Source: Phymatolithon calcareum (taxonomy: Eukaryota; Rhodophyta; Florideophyceae; Hapalidiales). From it: a DNA stretch of 64,000 nucleotides. The stretch lies in NCBI GenBank assembly GCA_977006965.1, contig OZ345380.1, positions 62,001-126,000 of the forward strand, given 5' to 3'. Positions 22,201-32,610 of the stretch are shown here, piece after piece. The translations under genes were made by a program, and so were the position numbers. Under the pieces are notes generated by a model. It had not been told where the DNA came from. It saw only the letters and a list, made by a program, of their open reading frames with translations, and made no database searches. Position 1 is the first letter of the stretch; each line of letters begins with the position of its first letter.

Positions 22201-23330
22201 CTCGAGCCGTAAAACCATGGACGTGCAGAAACGATGGGCCATGTGTCGATACAGTCAGCTGAAAAATTCGTGTTTCCAAGGCTTGTACTCCGCATGAGGT
22301 TGTAGACGGGCTTACAGGCTACATCTTCTCTCGCGTATTCACTAGGCAGAACAGTATGTACTGGTACCAGCGGTGTGCCTGTGTTTGAGTATAGCCGAGC
22401 TCGGGCACCCGCCTTTCGCGTGTCCACTTCTTCCATGTACTGCTTTCCGCGAACGCTCAAATGTTTGTACAGAATGGGCTTATGAGTCTTGAAAAGAGAA
22501 CTGTAGTGCGGTAAAACCTGTATTCGATTTTGAGGTAGGCTGTGAGCTAGCCCGTTTCCCGACCATTGCTCAGACATCCTGCGGCACGTGTCGGCAATTA
22601 TTCTCATAGCCTGATACTGACCTTTTGTCATCTTCAAACTACCGTTCGACACCAAAAGGCCCCACAGCACGCGCCAACTGGTGATACGAAGATTAACTGC
22701 GGGGTACTCACTCGCATCGACCTCATCGGGTGCCTGGGATAGTGCGACAGTTATTCCAGAGTCTGCAGCAGCAACACTCTCTGTGCCGAGCGCCATGCCT
22801 AATCTGGCATCGGAGGATGCTGGGCTTTCAGCAGTTGATGAGGCATCCGCTGTTAGAATGTGCTGTAGAGCTTCGTGGCTGTGAATCGTAGCAGTATCAG
22901 GCTTCTCTAAATCATCGTGCCCATCAACCTCAGACGGCTCGTCTTCAAAGCGCTCCACGCCTCGCTCGTCGCTGTCCCTTGGTCTTAAGTCGATTGCAAG
23001 CTGATCACGAATGCTAATATCTTCTTGAATTAAATCCGCCGCAGACTCTTCAAAGGAAGAGAAATCTCCAATGGGTGTATCCTGTCGGTAAGGATATGGT
23101 ATATTTCGAGGAACAGATACCTCAGCGTTTTGTGTGCTGAGTAGGCAATTACGTAGTGGCAGTGACGTCACGTTCTCTGGATTGGATATGTGTGGAGAGC
23201 AAGGCCGAGTATTGGGTTCAGAGCTCGGGTTGCCCGAGTGGACGCTTGCCCCGCCTTGCAGTACACGAGATTTCGTGAACCGAAGCCTGCTTCTTCTCTT
23301 CCGTTTTTGCGGAACAGCAGATGAAAACAT
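19257..23330 (-). CDS. Large DDE transposase, tnp2/Plavaka-like
   Basis: 1357 residues in one uninterrupted exon, ATG at 23330. The N-terminal 220 residues are low complexity and acidic, with a basic nuclear-targeting-like run (PQKRKRRSRLR) at the start. The core shows the order typical of CACTA/Plavaka transposases: FLDLVGFIGDTP with a downstream GHTASACCHLC (about 745-785, Asp followed by a Cys-x2-Cys knuckle), APDHLLTGHFRD (about 878-890, like the family's DxxH block) and ELVLEKTHQTLKRAIRRSNN (about 1080-1100, the expected glutamate region). It would act in the nucleus on the CACTGGGGGAGC ends. Exact clade is unsure. Its intactness suggests recent activity. Confidence 0.7.
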   Translation of the reverse strand: MFSSAVPQKRKRRSRLRFTKSRVLQGGASVHSGNPSSEPNTRPCSPHISNPENVTSLPLRNCLLSTQNAEVSVPRNIPYPYRQDTPIGDFSSFEESAADLIQEDISIRDQLAIDLRPRDSDERGVERFEDEPSEVDGHDDLEKPDTATIHSHEALQHILTADASSTAESPASSDARLGMALGTESVAAADSGITVALSQAPDEVDASEYPAVNLRITSWRVLWGLLVSNGSLKMTKGQYQAMRIIADTCRRMSEQWSGNGLAHSLPQNRIQVLPHYSSLFKTHKPILYKHLSVRGKQYMEEVDTRKAGARARLYSNTGTPLVPVHTVLPSEYAREDVACKPVYNLMRSTSLGNTNFSADCIDTWPIVSARPWFYGSREFLTVDVNDDESSPHWFAEAGDIVSIDVMGSCEFHGDLEEHFIPDGTEHNSNTIKGEIVHIWTTHHESRRDDANFFSTLPSNISPRDENIILKMQHSSYTSPSDAVNVYIPELPVEQYGTDDEEADPSDDLGSVRRKKRVSPQMREALELRKKAQQEYRREMEQCWVGWPKPLLKPGDLVSLIRPTSPLTDSTSRILIVCRFWTEQEERGRHVFWLRGAETVQCTTDPGNPLSGFTPLGQSESKLYRDVRRVKLISRHSGSRGPDRFDPVSSHGTLDSGEEYFIYRFLLFWDGFEISVGKSASGEGVYLVCLNLPPHARSSASAVRILSLTPPGVKSDVIFQRIQDDIVRGMVEGFVDVDGYGNRVRIFLDLVGFIGDTPAINACLDVLGHTASACCHLCRFVRKSETMLGSRYTRKGFSASSSSTGRGFYQHCGVRDSGAKEETCRLLGMSPTRAMDKLPLHNLRSAFFATRGSIPTTRDGVPVLCFELDPYRACLVAPDHLLTGHFRDCVNTAFRLLPSKQHRVVVEQCMIGLLSECYLPVQNRLFDVDKKALFSMSMTELYALSLVAHTGFVLACRTLSTLRSKISPICQYSIDVMRSCSDLIAHLWNPLWSTTVPEENSSVLANIQNETNLHISRVQLLCAMSDSDIQALESTRTGRPRKAQLAKEYRDHVLVIKTIDKPTVHRLRELVFTTLPMVGMISRVGELVLEKTHQTLKRAIRRSNNKDVQLQSVLSSRFGDWQARLSMQAIAALKADVDHVRGCFRLLAGREAINQLDGRLSLRHTIMVQRALGPACCVPVLLATQSKSVLSPRATMTESLWWSLETNLELFHTPTVVSTSHRSQVFDEFANMSKLLGWDPSILFGDSVRSIYGNGVTDMSFKIGHVLQVECRHSKNMSSHYPVVAQRSDLLPERANTGDIGTLCWGIVALFKRVVDSPNTECWAAVQPCLPIAHVELDEGVGFRRRVLLSAEGLLFSL

Positions 23331-23729
23331 ATCATTCCTTGAACCGCCTTATGCGAGCTTCCGGAGAGATGATCGCTTGGGTTTTTGACAAAAGACGGTG
23401 AGCAAATGCTTTGGCGGCTTCGGTGACACTAAACATGACACCAATGCAACCGCTTATGTATGATTCCCTCTTCTCTATCTACCGTTTGAGTGCTAGATTG
23501 AATGTGTGGATACTCATTTCTGAATGCGTATTTCCCGAGTATAGCATTGAAAGGGATAGCCTCTCCCTCTTTCAGTTATGATATACTCCGCCGGATTTCG
23601 CAAAAAGTGAGCTGAGCGCAATATCGACGCTCTGGACGGCTTGCATGAGAAATCGGTCGCCACATCCAGGGAGGAATTCTCCATCTTCAAAACATAAGTC
23701 CATCCACGAAAGGGACGACTCCATCTACA

Positions 23730-24875
23730 ATGAATCCCGTGCAAGGCATCACAGAAGGTAATGTCCAGCATCAACACGTATCCCCTGGACAGACTGCGCA
23801 AGCATTGACTATTTGTCCACGCCAACGTGACCTTCCTTCGAATCACATCCCTAACTCCAAAAGCAACCAACATTTCTCAATCCAGCACCGAGGCGATGGT
23901 CGAGAGCAATGTGATGAGCTTGTAGCTCTTCGAGACTCTCATGCAGCTCTAGCTCGGCAGATGTGCGAACTACAGGAGCAGATGCGGGGCAATCAAGATC
24001 ATTTACAAACGGAGCGAGTGACTATCCTCAACCATTTACGTGCTAACGATGATTATTGCGTTTCTCGCATAATCATGTTTGCTCAGCTAAGAGCAACGAA
24101 AATGCTTCAAGGACTTAGCACTGAGTTAGGAAGAAAAGTTGGGTGTGTCGTTAAGGTCAATTCTGTCGTCCCCATTCTCCTCAGGTCACCGTCTGCAGAC
24201 TGTACGCTTTCTGATTTTCAAACCCTGGCTTTGCACCTTCTGAATACTTCTGGGGCTCGTTGCTTCGCGTTTCCTTCTGAATACCACATCAAATTCCCTA
24301 GCCTTCGCCATTGCTCACGACTTCAGGTCGTATTCTACAACTATGCCGATATCTGTGAAGCATTGCAGCTGGATATGTCAACAAGAGAGCAAGCTGTCTA
24401 TCGCGAGAAGCGAAACTCATCTAAGCAGCTGCTAGCGAGTCAAGTTATGGGTAGTCATGTGATCAGATCCTCAACTCGCAGTATTGTCATCGGGTTTAGC
24501 TCTCCAACGGCTCAAGGAACCGGATCAGTACCAACTTTGTTTCAAGACAGTATTTCATGGGAAGATCCAACCTGGGAAAGCGACTTCAAATTTCGCAATG
24601 AGCCTTGCTCAGCCTTTAGCAATGCAACTCAAGGAAGCTCAACATTGGATCACAAGCAACAGTTTAATCTGAGCTGGGAAAGGCTGCAAGAGTGTGGGGG
24701 GCACATGAGACGATCTAAATCTATTCCGGGTTCTCTCCGGACCTTTTTCCCTGCAGTTGTACTACGAACAAATATTTTGACCATGAGCGCACGGAACATA
24801 TTCCAAAATCAGGTTAATGCAGTGACAGGATTACCTCTGAAGACAGTGATAGCAACACCTAGCACATCTTATTAA
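23730..24875 (+). CDS. Accessory protein of the CACTA-like element, unknown function
   Basis: 381 residues, ATG at 23730, divergent from the transposase with 399 bases between the start codons, so a shared promoter is likely. Residues about 60-100 (CDELVALRDSHAALARQMCE onward) read as a coiled coil. The rest shows no motif I know; the C-terminal third is Ser/Thr-rich. CACTA elements often encode a second, DNA-binding protein (TnpA-like), and this gene's position fits that role, but no sequence match supports it. It could also be a captured host gene. Confidence 0.55.
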   Translation: MNPVQGITEGNVQHQHVSPGQTAQALTICPRQRDLPSNHIPNSKSNQHFSIQHRGDGREQCDELVALRDSHAALARQMCELQEQMRGNQDHLQTERVTILNHLRANDDYCVSRIIMFAQLRATKMLQGLSTELGRKVGCVVKVNSVVPILLRSPSADCTLSDFQTLALHLLNTSGARCFAFPSEYHIKFPSLRHCSRLQVVFYNYADICEALQLDMSTREQAVYREKRNSSKQLLASQVMGSHVIRSSTRSIVIGFSSPTAQGTGSVPTLFQDSISWEDPTWESDFKFRNEPCSAFSNATQGSSTLDHKQQFNLSWERLQECGGHMRRSKSIPGSLRTFFPAVVLRTNILTMSARNIFQNQVNAVTGLPLKTVIATPSTSY

Positions 24876-25048
24876 TCAGAACACTATAATAATCCAAACA
24901 CAAGGCACTGCCCATTACAATTGATTCATTTGCCGAAAGTTGCACTAGAAAAACTCCCACAGAATCTGATAAAAACAAATAACTCTCTTGACAAGAACAA
25001 TAGCTCATTTACCGAGCGGGGACTCCCTACGTCGAATAAGAAAAGGAA

Positions 25049-27217
25049 TCACTCATACACCCAACTGCGATTAGCGTCACGGTTTACGTACGGAAGTGCC
25101 TGGTGGACAGAGAGCACAGATCCCGATTCATTTTCGCGCAAGCAAGGCTCAGGGTCATCCTCATCCTCAGCTTCCAAATCGTGTAGATACTTCTGCCACT
25201 CGTCAGACTTAATGGACATCTTCGCATCAGTATTGCTCCTCGCTGTGACGCTCTTCTTCCCTTTGCTTGCCGCCTCCATTTTCGTGGTGACTACATCGTC
25301 CTCTATTCCGACATCGCGATGTTGCGCGTTTCCAAGTGCAATCTGCTCTAGTTTTGATATTTCCAGGCACAAGTACTGTCGCAGTAATGCTCTGAAGCCG
25401 ATAGCAACAATATGTACAGTGCGGAGAGAAGCGGAAGATATAGCAAGCAAAACGGCAGGATCCGAAATCTTGAAGCGCTCGCACAGGAATTCTAAAGCCA
25501 TGTCATGAAGACTTACGCGCTCCGTCCACGTAATGTAGTGATCATCCGGTGTCCGCGTAGTTGCCTGAATAGAGTTACGACTCCGCCTCTTTCGAATTGC
25601 ATCTCCAGCGTCGTAAACAACCTTTCTCTTGTATCTCATGTGGAGGGAGAGGCACGGAAAATTCCTTTTCATCTTTTCCAGCTCTTCCAAATTCGAACTC
25701 GGTCCCGCAAGCTGACCGTTACCTAGCTGGTACAGTTGCTCCTTCTTTCCGCATTTCGCCTTCTTAATATCCCATCTTGAGCCGGCGGAGACGATTGTCG
25801 GAATTTCCAGCTCTTCCGCCACTGTACTGTCATCGAATATGTATTCATATTCATCATCTTTCGCCGCCGCGCATGCCTTCTCCATTGCTTTCTCGTACCC
25901 GTATTGGGAGATACTCGCCCGACTCAACCAGTTCTCCTGAATAAACTCCGCCAAAAACATGAGATCGAAGTGCGTTTTAGACCTGACAGTGGTTCGGTAG
26001 CGGCTGAGTTTCGTGCCCCACTTGTCACGAATTTCTGTGATTGCAGCCACACGAAACTCGTGAGCTAGAAAGGTTGCTTTCTCTTCCTCCGTGAATGCCG
26101 GTATTCCAGGCTCCATGTCCATTTCCCGGAGATCAGCAACGGATTCTGGAGCCCTGCCGACGGATTCCATACCAGCGGATAGCGCCCCTAATTCTGGAAT
26201 AGAGCGACTATCAACTAACCGTGATCGCTTCCCGAGAACAATTCCTCCAGGGCCGAGGGTTCGGTTAGATGACATGGACGTGTCACGTCTGGCATGCGAG
26301 CTTATCGTGCTCCGCCTCGCATTTGCGCCTGTGTCGCCACGTCCATTCCCATGCCCCGATGACATTTCCTGCCGTCCTGGGCTTGCAGGGGTGTCCACGC
26401 CGGAATTACCCGGGACACCGGTACTCGCTGGAACTCCAGCTTTGCTTGACCCTTCGAGTCTTCCCATTACGTTAACAACTGCATCCCGCACTACAGGTAG
26501 AGGATGCATTGCGGCGATCCACGCCGGGCATGACTGCCGTCTCTCTTTTCCAGTTCGCTCCGATTCCGGTGGCTCAAAGTAGTGCTGGCGCGCGTAGTCA
26601 AAAGCTTCAATCATGGACTAATGGAAGAAGATGGAGTAAAGCTGTCCCACAGATGTCCGGCCCTTTTTTCCTTTTGCTGCAGCTTTTGCAGCGTAAATTA
26701 GCATGGCAAACCCAGAGGCCGACTTCAGAACGCTTGCCACATCTCGAAGGTTTTCCAGTACGATTTGAGAAGAAAGATGCCGCGCGCGATTATTCGGAAC
26801 GGCCATGGCAAAGCTGGCAGTAGTCAGAATGCAAGTAAAAGAAATCCATGGCACAACTGCGTTTGCACCCATCATTGACTCCTCAATCATATCCAAGGGC
26901 AACACAACTTCGTTTCGGCTCTTCTTGCACGATGTGCGCAAAATAAGATCTCCATGTACTTCTTCGATGCGGTGGGCTGTTTGCGAAAGCCCCTTCAACA
27001 GGTTTGATATCTCTTCCTGCTTTTTCTTCATCGCTTCCACGTTTTGCTGTACATTTGTTAGACCTTTCGAAATTTCCCCTTTCATTTGGCTAATGGCGAT
27101 AGCGCAAACACCGCTCACATCCGCTGATGCTGGAATGACCGGTCCCGGGCGTGTGTCGCAGTTCATCAGAATTGACTGGCTAGCATCCAGCCCCCTTGTG
27201 TCGCCCGAAATGTTCAT
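25049..27217 (-). pseudogene. CACTA-borne unknown protein, one frame with a single in-frame TAG
   Basis: Two consecutive minus-strand reading frames share the same phase and are separated only by TAG at 26620-26618 (reading FFH, stop, SMIEAF). Joined, they form a protein of about 720 residues starting at ATG 27217. The first part has a coiled coil (around NVEAMKKKQEEISNLLKGL) and two hydrophobic runs. The second part has a low-complexity Gly/Ser/Thr region, then an acidic, helical region with KKAKCGKKEQLY, and ends VYE. No known domain is seen. The join could be a nonsense mutation, a read-through site, or two genes with re-initiation (ATG 26614 lies 3 bases after the stop). Confidence 0.5.
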
Positions 27218-29189
27218 GAAAGGAGATGCAGTGTCCGTTGGTGTTTCCGGACTCAACAGGACCCCTTTCTCGGTTCCTTCTTAGCAAAAGCTCGAGGTCG
27301 CGTGCGGAGAGATGCGCCGAAGAGACCCAGAGAACGCGAGGCCAACGCAAGGACTGTAATCAGCACCATGAACCTCTATTCAAGAGTATGTTCTCACTGG
27401 TGATGCAAATTCGTGCGATCGATGTCCACAGATCACTGAACGCAACCTCATGGGTTTTCGGGATCCTCCTTCTCGACTTCCAGTGGGGAGAAGACGCTCT
27501 CCGCGCCTCGACCTGAGAGAATCTCATATATTTTACCATTTTTCAACTAGCTCATAACGTTCGAAAATAGTAATTGTAAAACAAGAATTCAAATTACATA
27601 GCTTTGGAGAAAGACAGCTTCCGTTTTGCACTAGACGATAGTTTAGTGCACAGAGCCTTATTAATTTCCTTTGAAACAACCATATTGACTATACTGCGCA
27701 ATAGCTTTTGAGCTTCTTCGTATGTACCTAAGTAGACTTCTTGCCTTATTTGGGGTGGCCCAGTCAATGGTACATGACGCCGCCCTCATGTGCACATTTT
27801 CAATGCACGCTCGACGACGGTTTCGACTTATAAGGACTGCACGCATTACGAGTATGCCCAGTCCAGTGAGCAGTTGCGGTACCGAGTCATCGGAACACAG
27901 TCAATTCCTGCTCTGCAGAATCTCGCGCTCGTGCGCGAAAATGGCACACATGACTTCTGTATAAGATGTTTCATCCGGACATGCATGCCGAGCCACGACA
28001 CAGCCGTCTTATCCCTGTTCCGGATCCATATGTCTCGAAACATACGTATGCGTGATCTTGTGTGTTCCCAGGTACGGAAGATCGACTTCTCTCGGCATAC
28101 TGCACTATTGACAAATAGTCATCCCTAACTTTATTGGCGTTCATAATTCTTCGGGCCTGATCAGATTTCAACGAGGTATTGTTGGATTCCTCCTTACGCT
28201 AAATTGGAGTGCTTGGTCTTCGTCTCCTACTGACATATATCCTAAATATGCTGTTCCTACTGTGCGCTGCAGACTTCTCCTCTTATGCCCCGCTCAGCTT
28301 GTTCTCTCTATGCAGTTTCCTGATTTGACATGTATTTTTTATCTTGCATGGTTGAAGGGCAGACTCTCAAACCCTCGATCAATTGGTAATTCTCCTCTCT
28401 CGATCGTTTCAAAGCCCTAGGAAACCGGTCCTTACGTCTTATTTACTTACTATTCACAATGTTTTGTCGTTCTTTCTGGTACGAAGTACAGGAATATCTC
28501 TTTGATTCGCTGTCTTTCACCTCCATATGCCCAAAGCTTCATTATTATCGAAAACACGTCTGCAACCTATGTAGAATGTAGAACTCCGTAAGTTGTGGTT
28601 TTATAATGATCTCACGAATTAAAGGTTTTCATCTACGGGAGATGATCAGTTCAAACTTTTTGCAAGGTTCATCAACTGAATTGTAGACCTCAATCATGAA
28701 TATTGATTTGAAGCATCGATAGTACTGGTGCTGTCATGTTCGAGAATGCTATCTGCTCAGTTCAGAAAGGCGGCGCCTCGAATCGGACGAATCTGTCCAT
28801 CCAGATTCCATTTCAGCTAGTGGTGGATTAGTTGAATCCGGAGCTTTGCCTCCCCCAGCGGTTGGAATGATCCCGGGAAGGACTTCGACTGGTGTGACGA
28901 TTTTGCTGGCAGACTCCTAACCACGAGATTCAAGTCTTCGGGAAACAGCCATAGGATTTTCATTATCAACACTATGGATCATCAGGAAGCTTCGTACGCG
29001 TCCTAGAAATCTTTTCACATGCATTCAGAAATGCGGCCTCCAGTCAATGAGTTCTGGAACTCGAAAATACGGACTCCTTAACTATATGATTCAGGTCCGT
29101 GAGCCCAAAAAGCATCATACCTCCGAGGCTGGGCCCCACGTCCACGAATTTAATATTTCCAATCAAAACATGCGCCGTGCTCCCCCAGT
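27218..29189. other. Non-coding right part of the CACTA-like element
   Basis: This is AT-richer DNA with only short frames. A plus frame 27790-28128 has clustered Cys and His but no recognisable pattern. It probably holds the promoter of the minus-strand gene and subterminal sequence. Confidence 0.35.
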
Positions 29190-29494
29190 GTTGTCGTAAC
29201 CACGAAGATCTCAATAAATACAATAAATATCATATGCGCGACTCAGGAATAAATTATTGGAACAATAATTTAAATAATTACAATAGCAATTATTTTTTCC
29301 TATGCTTTGTTTTTTTTTTTTCCTTTCAAGTTTATTTAAAAGCCCCACAGACTTCCGAAGATATGGGCAAGGCTTCCTTTGGTGCTACCTACCTTTGTGT
29401 AGCTCACAAAACGTCCACTAGAATCGCAGACGGGAAAACTTAGGACTCAAAGTAGTCCTATCTCAGTCCTCTACGGGATTGTTCCAATGCTTTG

Positions 29495-30368
29495 TGTTCC
29501 AGTATTCTCTGCTGTGATATCAGCCGATCCGTGCTTTCCCTCTTCATGATAAAGTTACCCGAACCCTCCAAGGCAATCTCGAAAACATCACGTGGTGAAT
29601 CTGAGCGCGGTTGTGAGCTCACGGGCTCTGTGTTTTCCGTTGTTGCCAGCGATTGCTTGAAAATCTGGCTATCGAAAAAGCGATTAGGATGGAAAACATA
29701 CCAATAACTCATGAGATCCTGCATTTTGAGCGACGTGAGCATTAAGTTGAGTGTGCCCAGAGATATAAGAATTCCCCATCCGACACAAAATCCCATCACT
29801 CCAACGCTTAGCGCTGTATTTCCTTCACTTGCTCTTCTTGCCGAATCTGCACTGACTGATGACGCAATCCACCACCATCGCTGCCGCCATCCAACAAGCA
29901 CCACCGACAACGCCGTTGTCGCCACGAGATACACCATCTCCGAACTCTGTAGGGAATTTTCGCCCGAACCGTGACCCGAAGCCGAGAATGGGGTCCATCC
30001 AACGCGACATTTGCTCGCCGACCTGATTGTGTAATGCGCATCAAGTAGGATGCCCATGAGGCCTATTACCAATGCACAAGGTGCCACAAACTGTAGCCAT
30101 TGCAGTCGCGACATCAGTGCCCGGCGTAAGTTCACGAACGATAGAACCTCTGAAACAATTGCTACGAGCACTTCTGCTGCCTCAAGACCTAACAGAATGC
30201 TCAACTTGCGGAAAGAGATCCGACATGGATCTGCAGACTCCATCACAAGGGTGCCTTGCATGGCAGCGAGAAGTATGGACATGAAGGCGAGAATGGTAGG
30301 CCAGCTTAGTGCACAACGGCGTGAGCAGTTGTGGAGAGTGCATTGTTGTGCATAGGCAGTGGCGCCAT
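29495..30368 (-). pseudogene. Family Z membrane protein 1, N-terminal part
   Basis: This reads from the ancestral ATG at 30368 (MAPLPMHNN) and contains about five hydrophobic segments: around WPTILAFMSILLAAMQG, EAAEVLVAIVSEVLSF, VAPCALVIGLMGILLD, MVYLVATTALSVVLVG and LSVGVMGFCVGWGILISL. Compared with Z2 and Z3, about 17 bases are missing near 30317. The ATG frame therefore closes early, and the long frame can only be entered upstream at a non-ATG codon. The protein resumes at 17778 beyond the 11.7 kb insertion. So this copy has two lesions. Confidence 0.75.
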
Positions 30369-30755
30369 TGATCAAGCATGAGCTGTAGCCTTTGCAAAAC
30401 AATTAGAGCGTCCTGCACAGGGTTATGGTAGTGAGACGCCGGCAGATCGCCCAGTTTTCGGGCACTAAAGTATCAATTAGTGCTGACAAACGAATTCAAC
30501 GAGAATTTGCAGAGGCTAGGACTGAGTTGTAGGGTAAGGTTTGCAATCTGCGGTCACAATTTCTAAATTGTGATCACAATGTCATAGTGGTGTATGCTAT
30601 ATGCAGACAGAGAGAATATCCAGGTGTTTCCATGTGTTCAATGGAAGGAGATGGTACAGAAGAAGAAGAAAGGTAGATTTTTATTTAAAAGTTATCAACG
30701 CATAGATGAGATCTGATGACACAGAAGAAGAACAAACTTTTTTCATCCTGCACTT

Positions 30756-30778
30756 TCGTTGATATTTAATATCAACGA
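30756..30778. repeat. Partly decayed palindrome
   Basis: TCGTTGATATT and AATATCAACGA pair perfectly around one T. Copy C keeps a longer, perfect version at 45342-45378, so this one has lost outer pairs. Confidence 0.65.
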
Positions 30779-30840
30779 GATTGCAACATGCATGGATTGA
30801 GTGACTAATAATAATGAATGCTTATTCCCGTTATGGGGCT

Positions 30841-30961
30841 GGCGTAATTGTTCATTTTATTGAGGTGGCCGGTGCCCCCTTGACGGAGTAAGTTGGCAAC
30901 CCTCTATTCTGGAGGGTTTCTAGCTGCGTTAAAAGTGGCATAGTCAGCACAACTCCAAAAT
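30841..30961. repeat. 121-bp segment private to copy B, flanked by ATGGGGCT
   Basis: ATGGGGCT occurs at 30833-30840 and 30962-30969; copy C has a single ATGGGGCT with neither second copy nor the intervening bases. It may be an insertion with an 8-bp target duplication or a deletion in copy C between short direct repeats. I see no terminal inverted repeat, so the direction is open. Confidence 0.45.
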
Positions 30962-30969
30962 ATGGGGCT

Positions 30970-31766
30970 AGCAAGCACTGCTTCTATATATTTACCTCTA
31001 CTGTAAGATTGTAAAGCCTGAACTGCGGGAGAGATCAGAGCGTTCCATCTTAAGGAGCTGTGGATCTCACGCGCGAATATGAGCAAGAAGTCTAGAGCGG
31101 GTACCCTGCACGCGAAGTTGATGTCGTGCAGGTCCCATTTAATGTTGTTGTAGATTGAGGAAGCTGTACGTGTAGCTAGAACGGTTGATGTTAACGGTGT
31201 CGGGGTTGTATATGGAGAGCAGATGTCGGTTATGGCCTTCTCGAGAGATGTGATATGTGGATATGAAAGTAGTATTTAAATCAGAGTGAGATTGCGGAGG
31301 ATGCGAGTGGAGCGAGTATGGCCGATACGAGAGGCAATGGCCAGACATGGTACATTCTTACACGAATTAGATTACGGCAGGGCGTTAATCCTGATAGCTA
31401 CTGTATGATAATTGTAAGCACGCTTCTTCTCTACCTGCCGCTCGTCATTAGACGATTCCACCCGAAGCAACTGCGGTGGTTCCACGATTCACGAGTCGGC
31501 GTGGACGACCGGATTGTTGAATGCCGTACTGTAGCATTGCCATTCGCCCGTGAGCAATGTAGCTGCCACCATTTCTCGTACTTTGGCGCTACACGATAGA
31601 GGTGACCCAGTGGCTTCAACTAAAGCTTCGGGGACGTGACATGAAGTGAACTCAACCGGCCCGGACAAGAGGAAAATTCGACGCTACATATAGTAAGGCG
31701 GCGTCGCTTTATGATTTTTTTTGGAATTCATCTGCAAAAGCCGAAGCAGCGGCTTCATCTGTCTAT
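30970..31766. other. Duplicated non-coding DNA
   Basis: It matches 44480-45290 in inverted form. Short frames in both copies are not preserved in the same phase, so no gene is called. Confidence 0.5.
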
Positions 31767-32114
31767 TGTAATCACTGGGAGTGAAAAGATAAGGTTGGAG
31801 TTTATCTTGAAAAGGGGTGATGTCTCTGTGATGCGATGCCTCTGTCTAAGGTGCGATCAGGATCGCTGCTTAAATAGGGCGGGGGCGAGCAATTGCACAC
31901 CCTGCAAAAAGGGGGGGCACTAACCGACGCTAGACTAAAAGTACGTTGAGTGTTAGTCGGTGTCTGCGATAAATCCGTTGGTTCCTCTTGGAAGAGTCGT
32001 TCAACATACTATGTTGACGGTGTCGGTAGGTATATCGCAAGGAGCCGTTGTAGAGCTCCTAGGTCGATGGTGATAATGTTGTTCCTTACACCCCTGCAAC
32101 ATTGCGTGTCTACA
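31767..32114. mobile_element. Probable solo LTR, 348 bp
   Basis: It begins TGTAATCAC and ends GTGTCTACA (TG...CA) and is flanked by CTAT on both sides (31763-31766 and 32115-32118). Copy C, near 44485-44510, has one uninterrupted CTAT at this place, that is, the empty site. The length, TG...CA ends, 4-bp duplication and an internal TATA-like TTAAATAG near 31872 fit a solo LTR. The strand is unknown. Confidence 0.65.
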
Positions 32115-32610
32115 CTATAAACGTACGTGTCCACATGGGACCCTGCAAAACTATGCCGTTGCACGGGGTCGCATGCATGTGCACACGTTTCCAGCTATGA
32201 CCGTTCTGTCCTCAGTCTAAGCGTGAAGTCTCATCGAGAGAAATTCTTTATGGAGCTATCATACACGGAAAGCAGTGAGCAGAGCGCTTCCGATGGAAGC
32301 CCTAGCAACACTTCAGTTCCAAAAAACATCACTGCCTCAAACGCTCTGTTAGCTTAACTCTCAACGCAGTAAGTGACGACGACTTTGCGCACCTTTCCAC
32401 ACCTTGGCCATTCACGCAATATCCTCACCGCGAAGCAATAGAATACTGTACTACAATAGGAAGACACACATGCTGGCGTGATGGCGCTCGGATTCGAATC
32501 TCTACACTCGTCAAAAAATCACGCATGCTCAACTGATGATCAGCATCAGAGCTTCTCTGAACCGCCATTGCGAACGAAATGCGCCCAAAAGAAAAGAAAA
32601 CTACAGACGC

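Larger units (their letters stand above)
18370..29190. mobile_element. CACTA-like autonomous DNA transposon, 10.8 kb
   Basis: Left end CACTGGGGGAGC (18370-18381); the right end is its perfect 12-base inverse GCTCCCCCAGTG (29179-29190). Both flanks are TT, compatible with a 2-bp target duplication, and the small MITE at 53237 shows 2 bp as well. It carries a 1357-residue transposase (minus), a divergent 381-residue gene (plus) and a minus-strand gene interrupted by one TAG. It is nested inside the hAT element. Confidence 0.72.
17779..29494. mobile_element. hAT-type element inserted in Z1, itself split by a CACTA element
   Basis: Flanks carry an 8-bp target duplication TGTTCCAG (17771-17778 and 29495-29502). 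Ends are inverted: CAGAGCATTGGAA at the left against CAAAGCATTGGAA read inward from the right. Copies of the Z gene elsewhere show the empty site. GGAATAAATTATTG occurs near both ends (left about 17860, right about 29245), as expected of subterminal repeats. Without the nested 10.8 kb insert the element is about 0.9 kb and holds only a BED-finger frame, so it is non-autonomous. hAT assignment rests on the 8-bp duplication, the CAGAG-type end and the BED finger. Confidence 0.8.

Noticed and set aside
18370-29190. Assignment of the large element to KDZ (Zisupton-type) transposons on the basis of the 8-bp duplication
   Set aside because: The 8-bp duplication belongs to the outer hAT ends; the transposase has its own CACTGGGGGAGC ends with 2-bp flanks and lacks the KDZ motif order as far as I can see.
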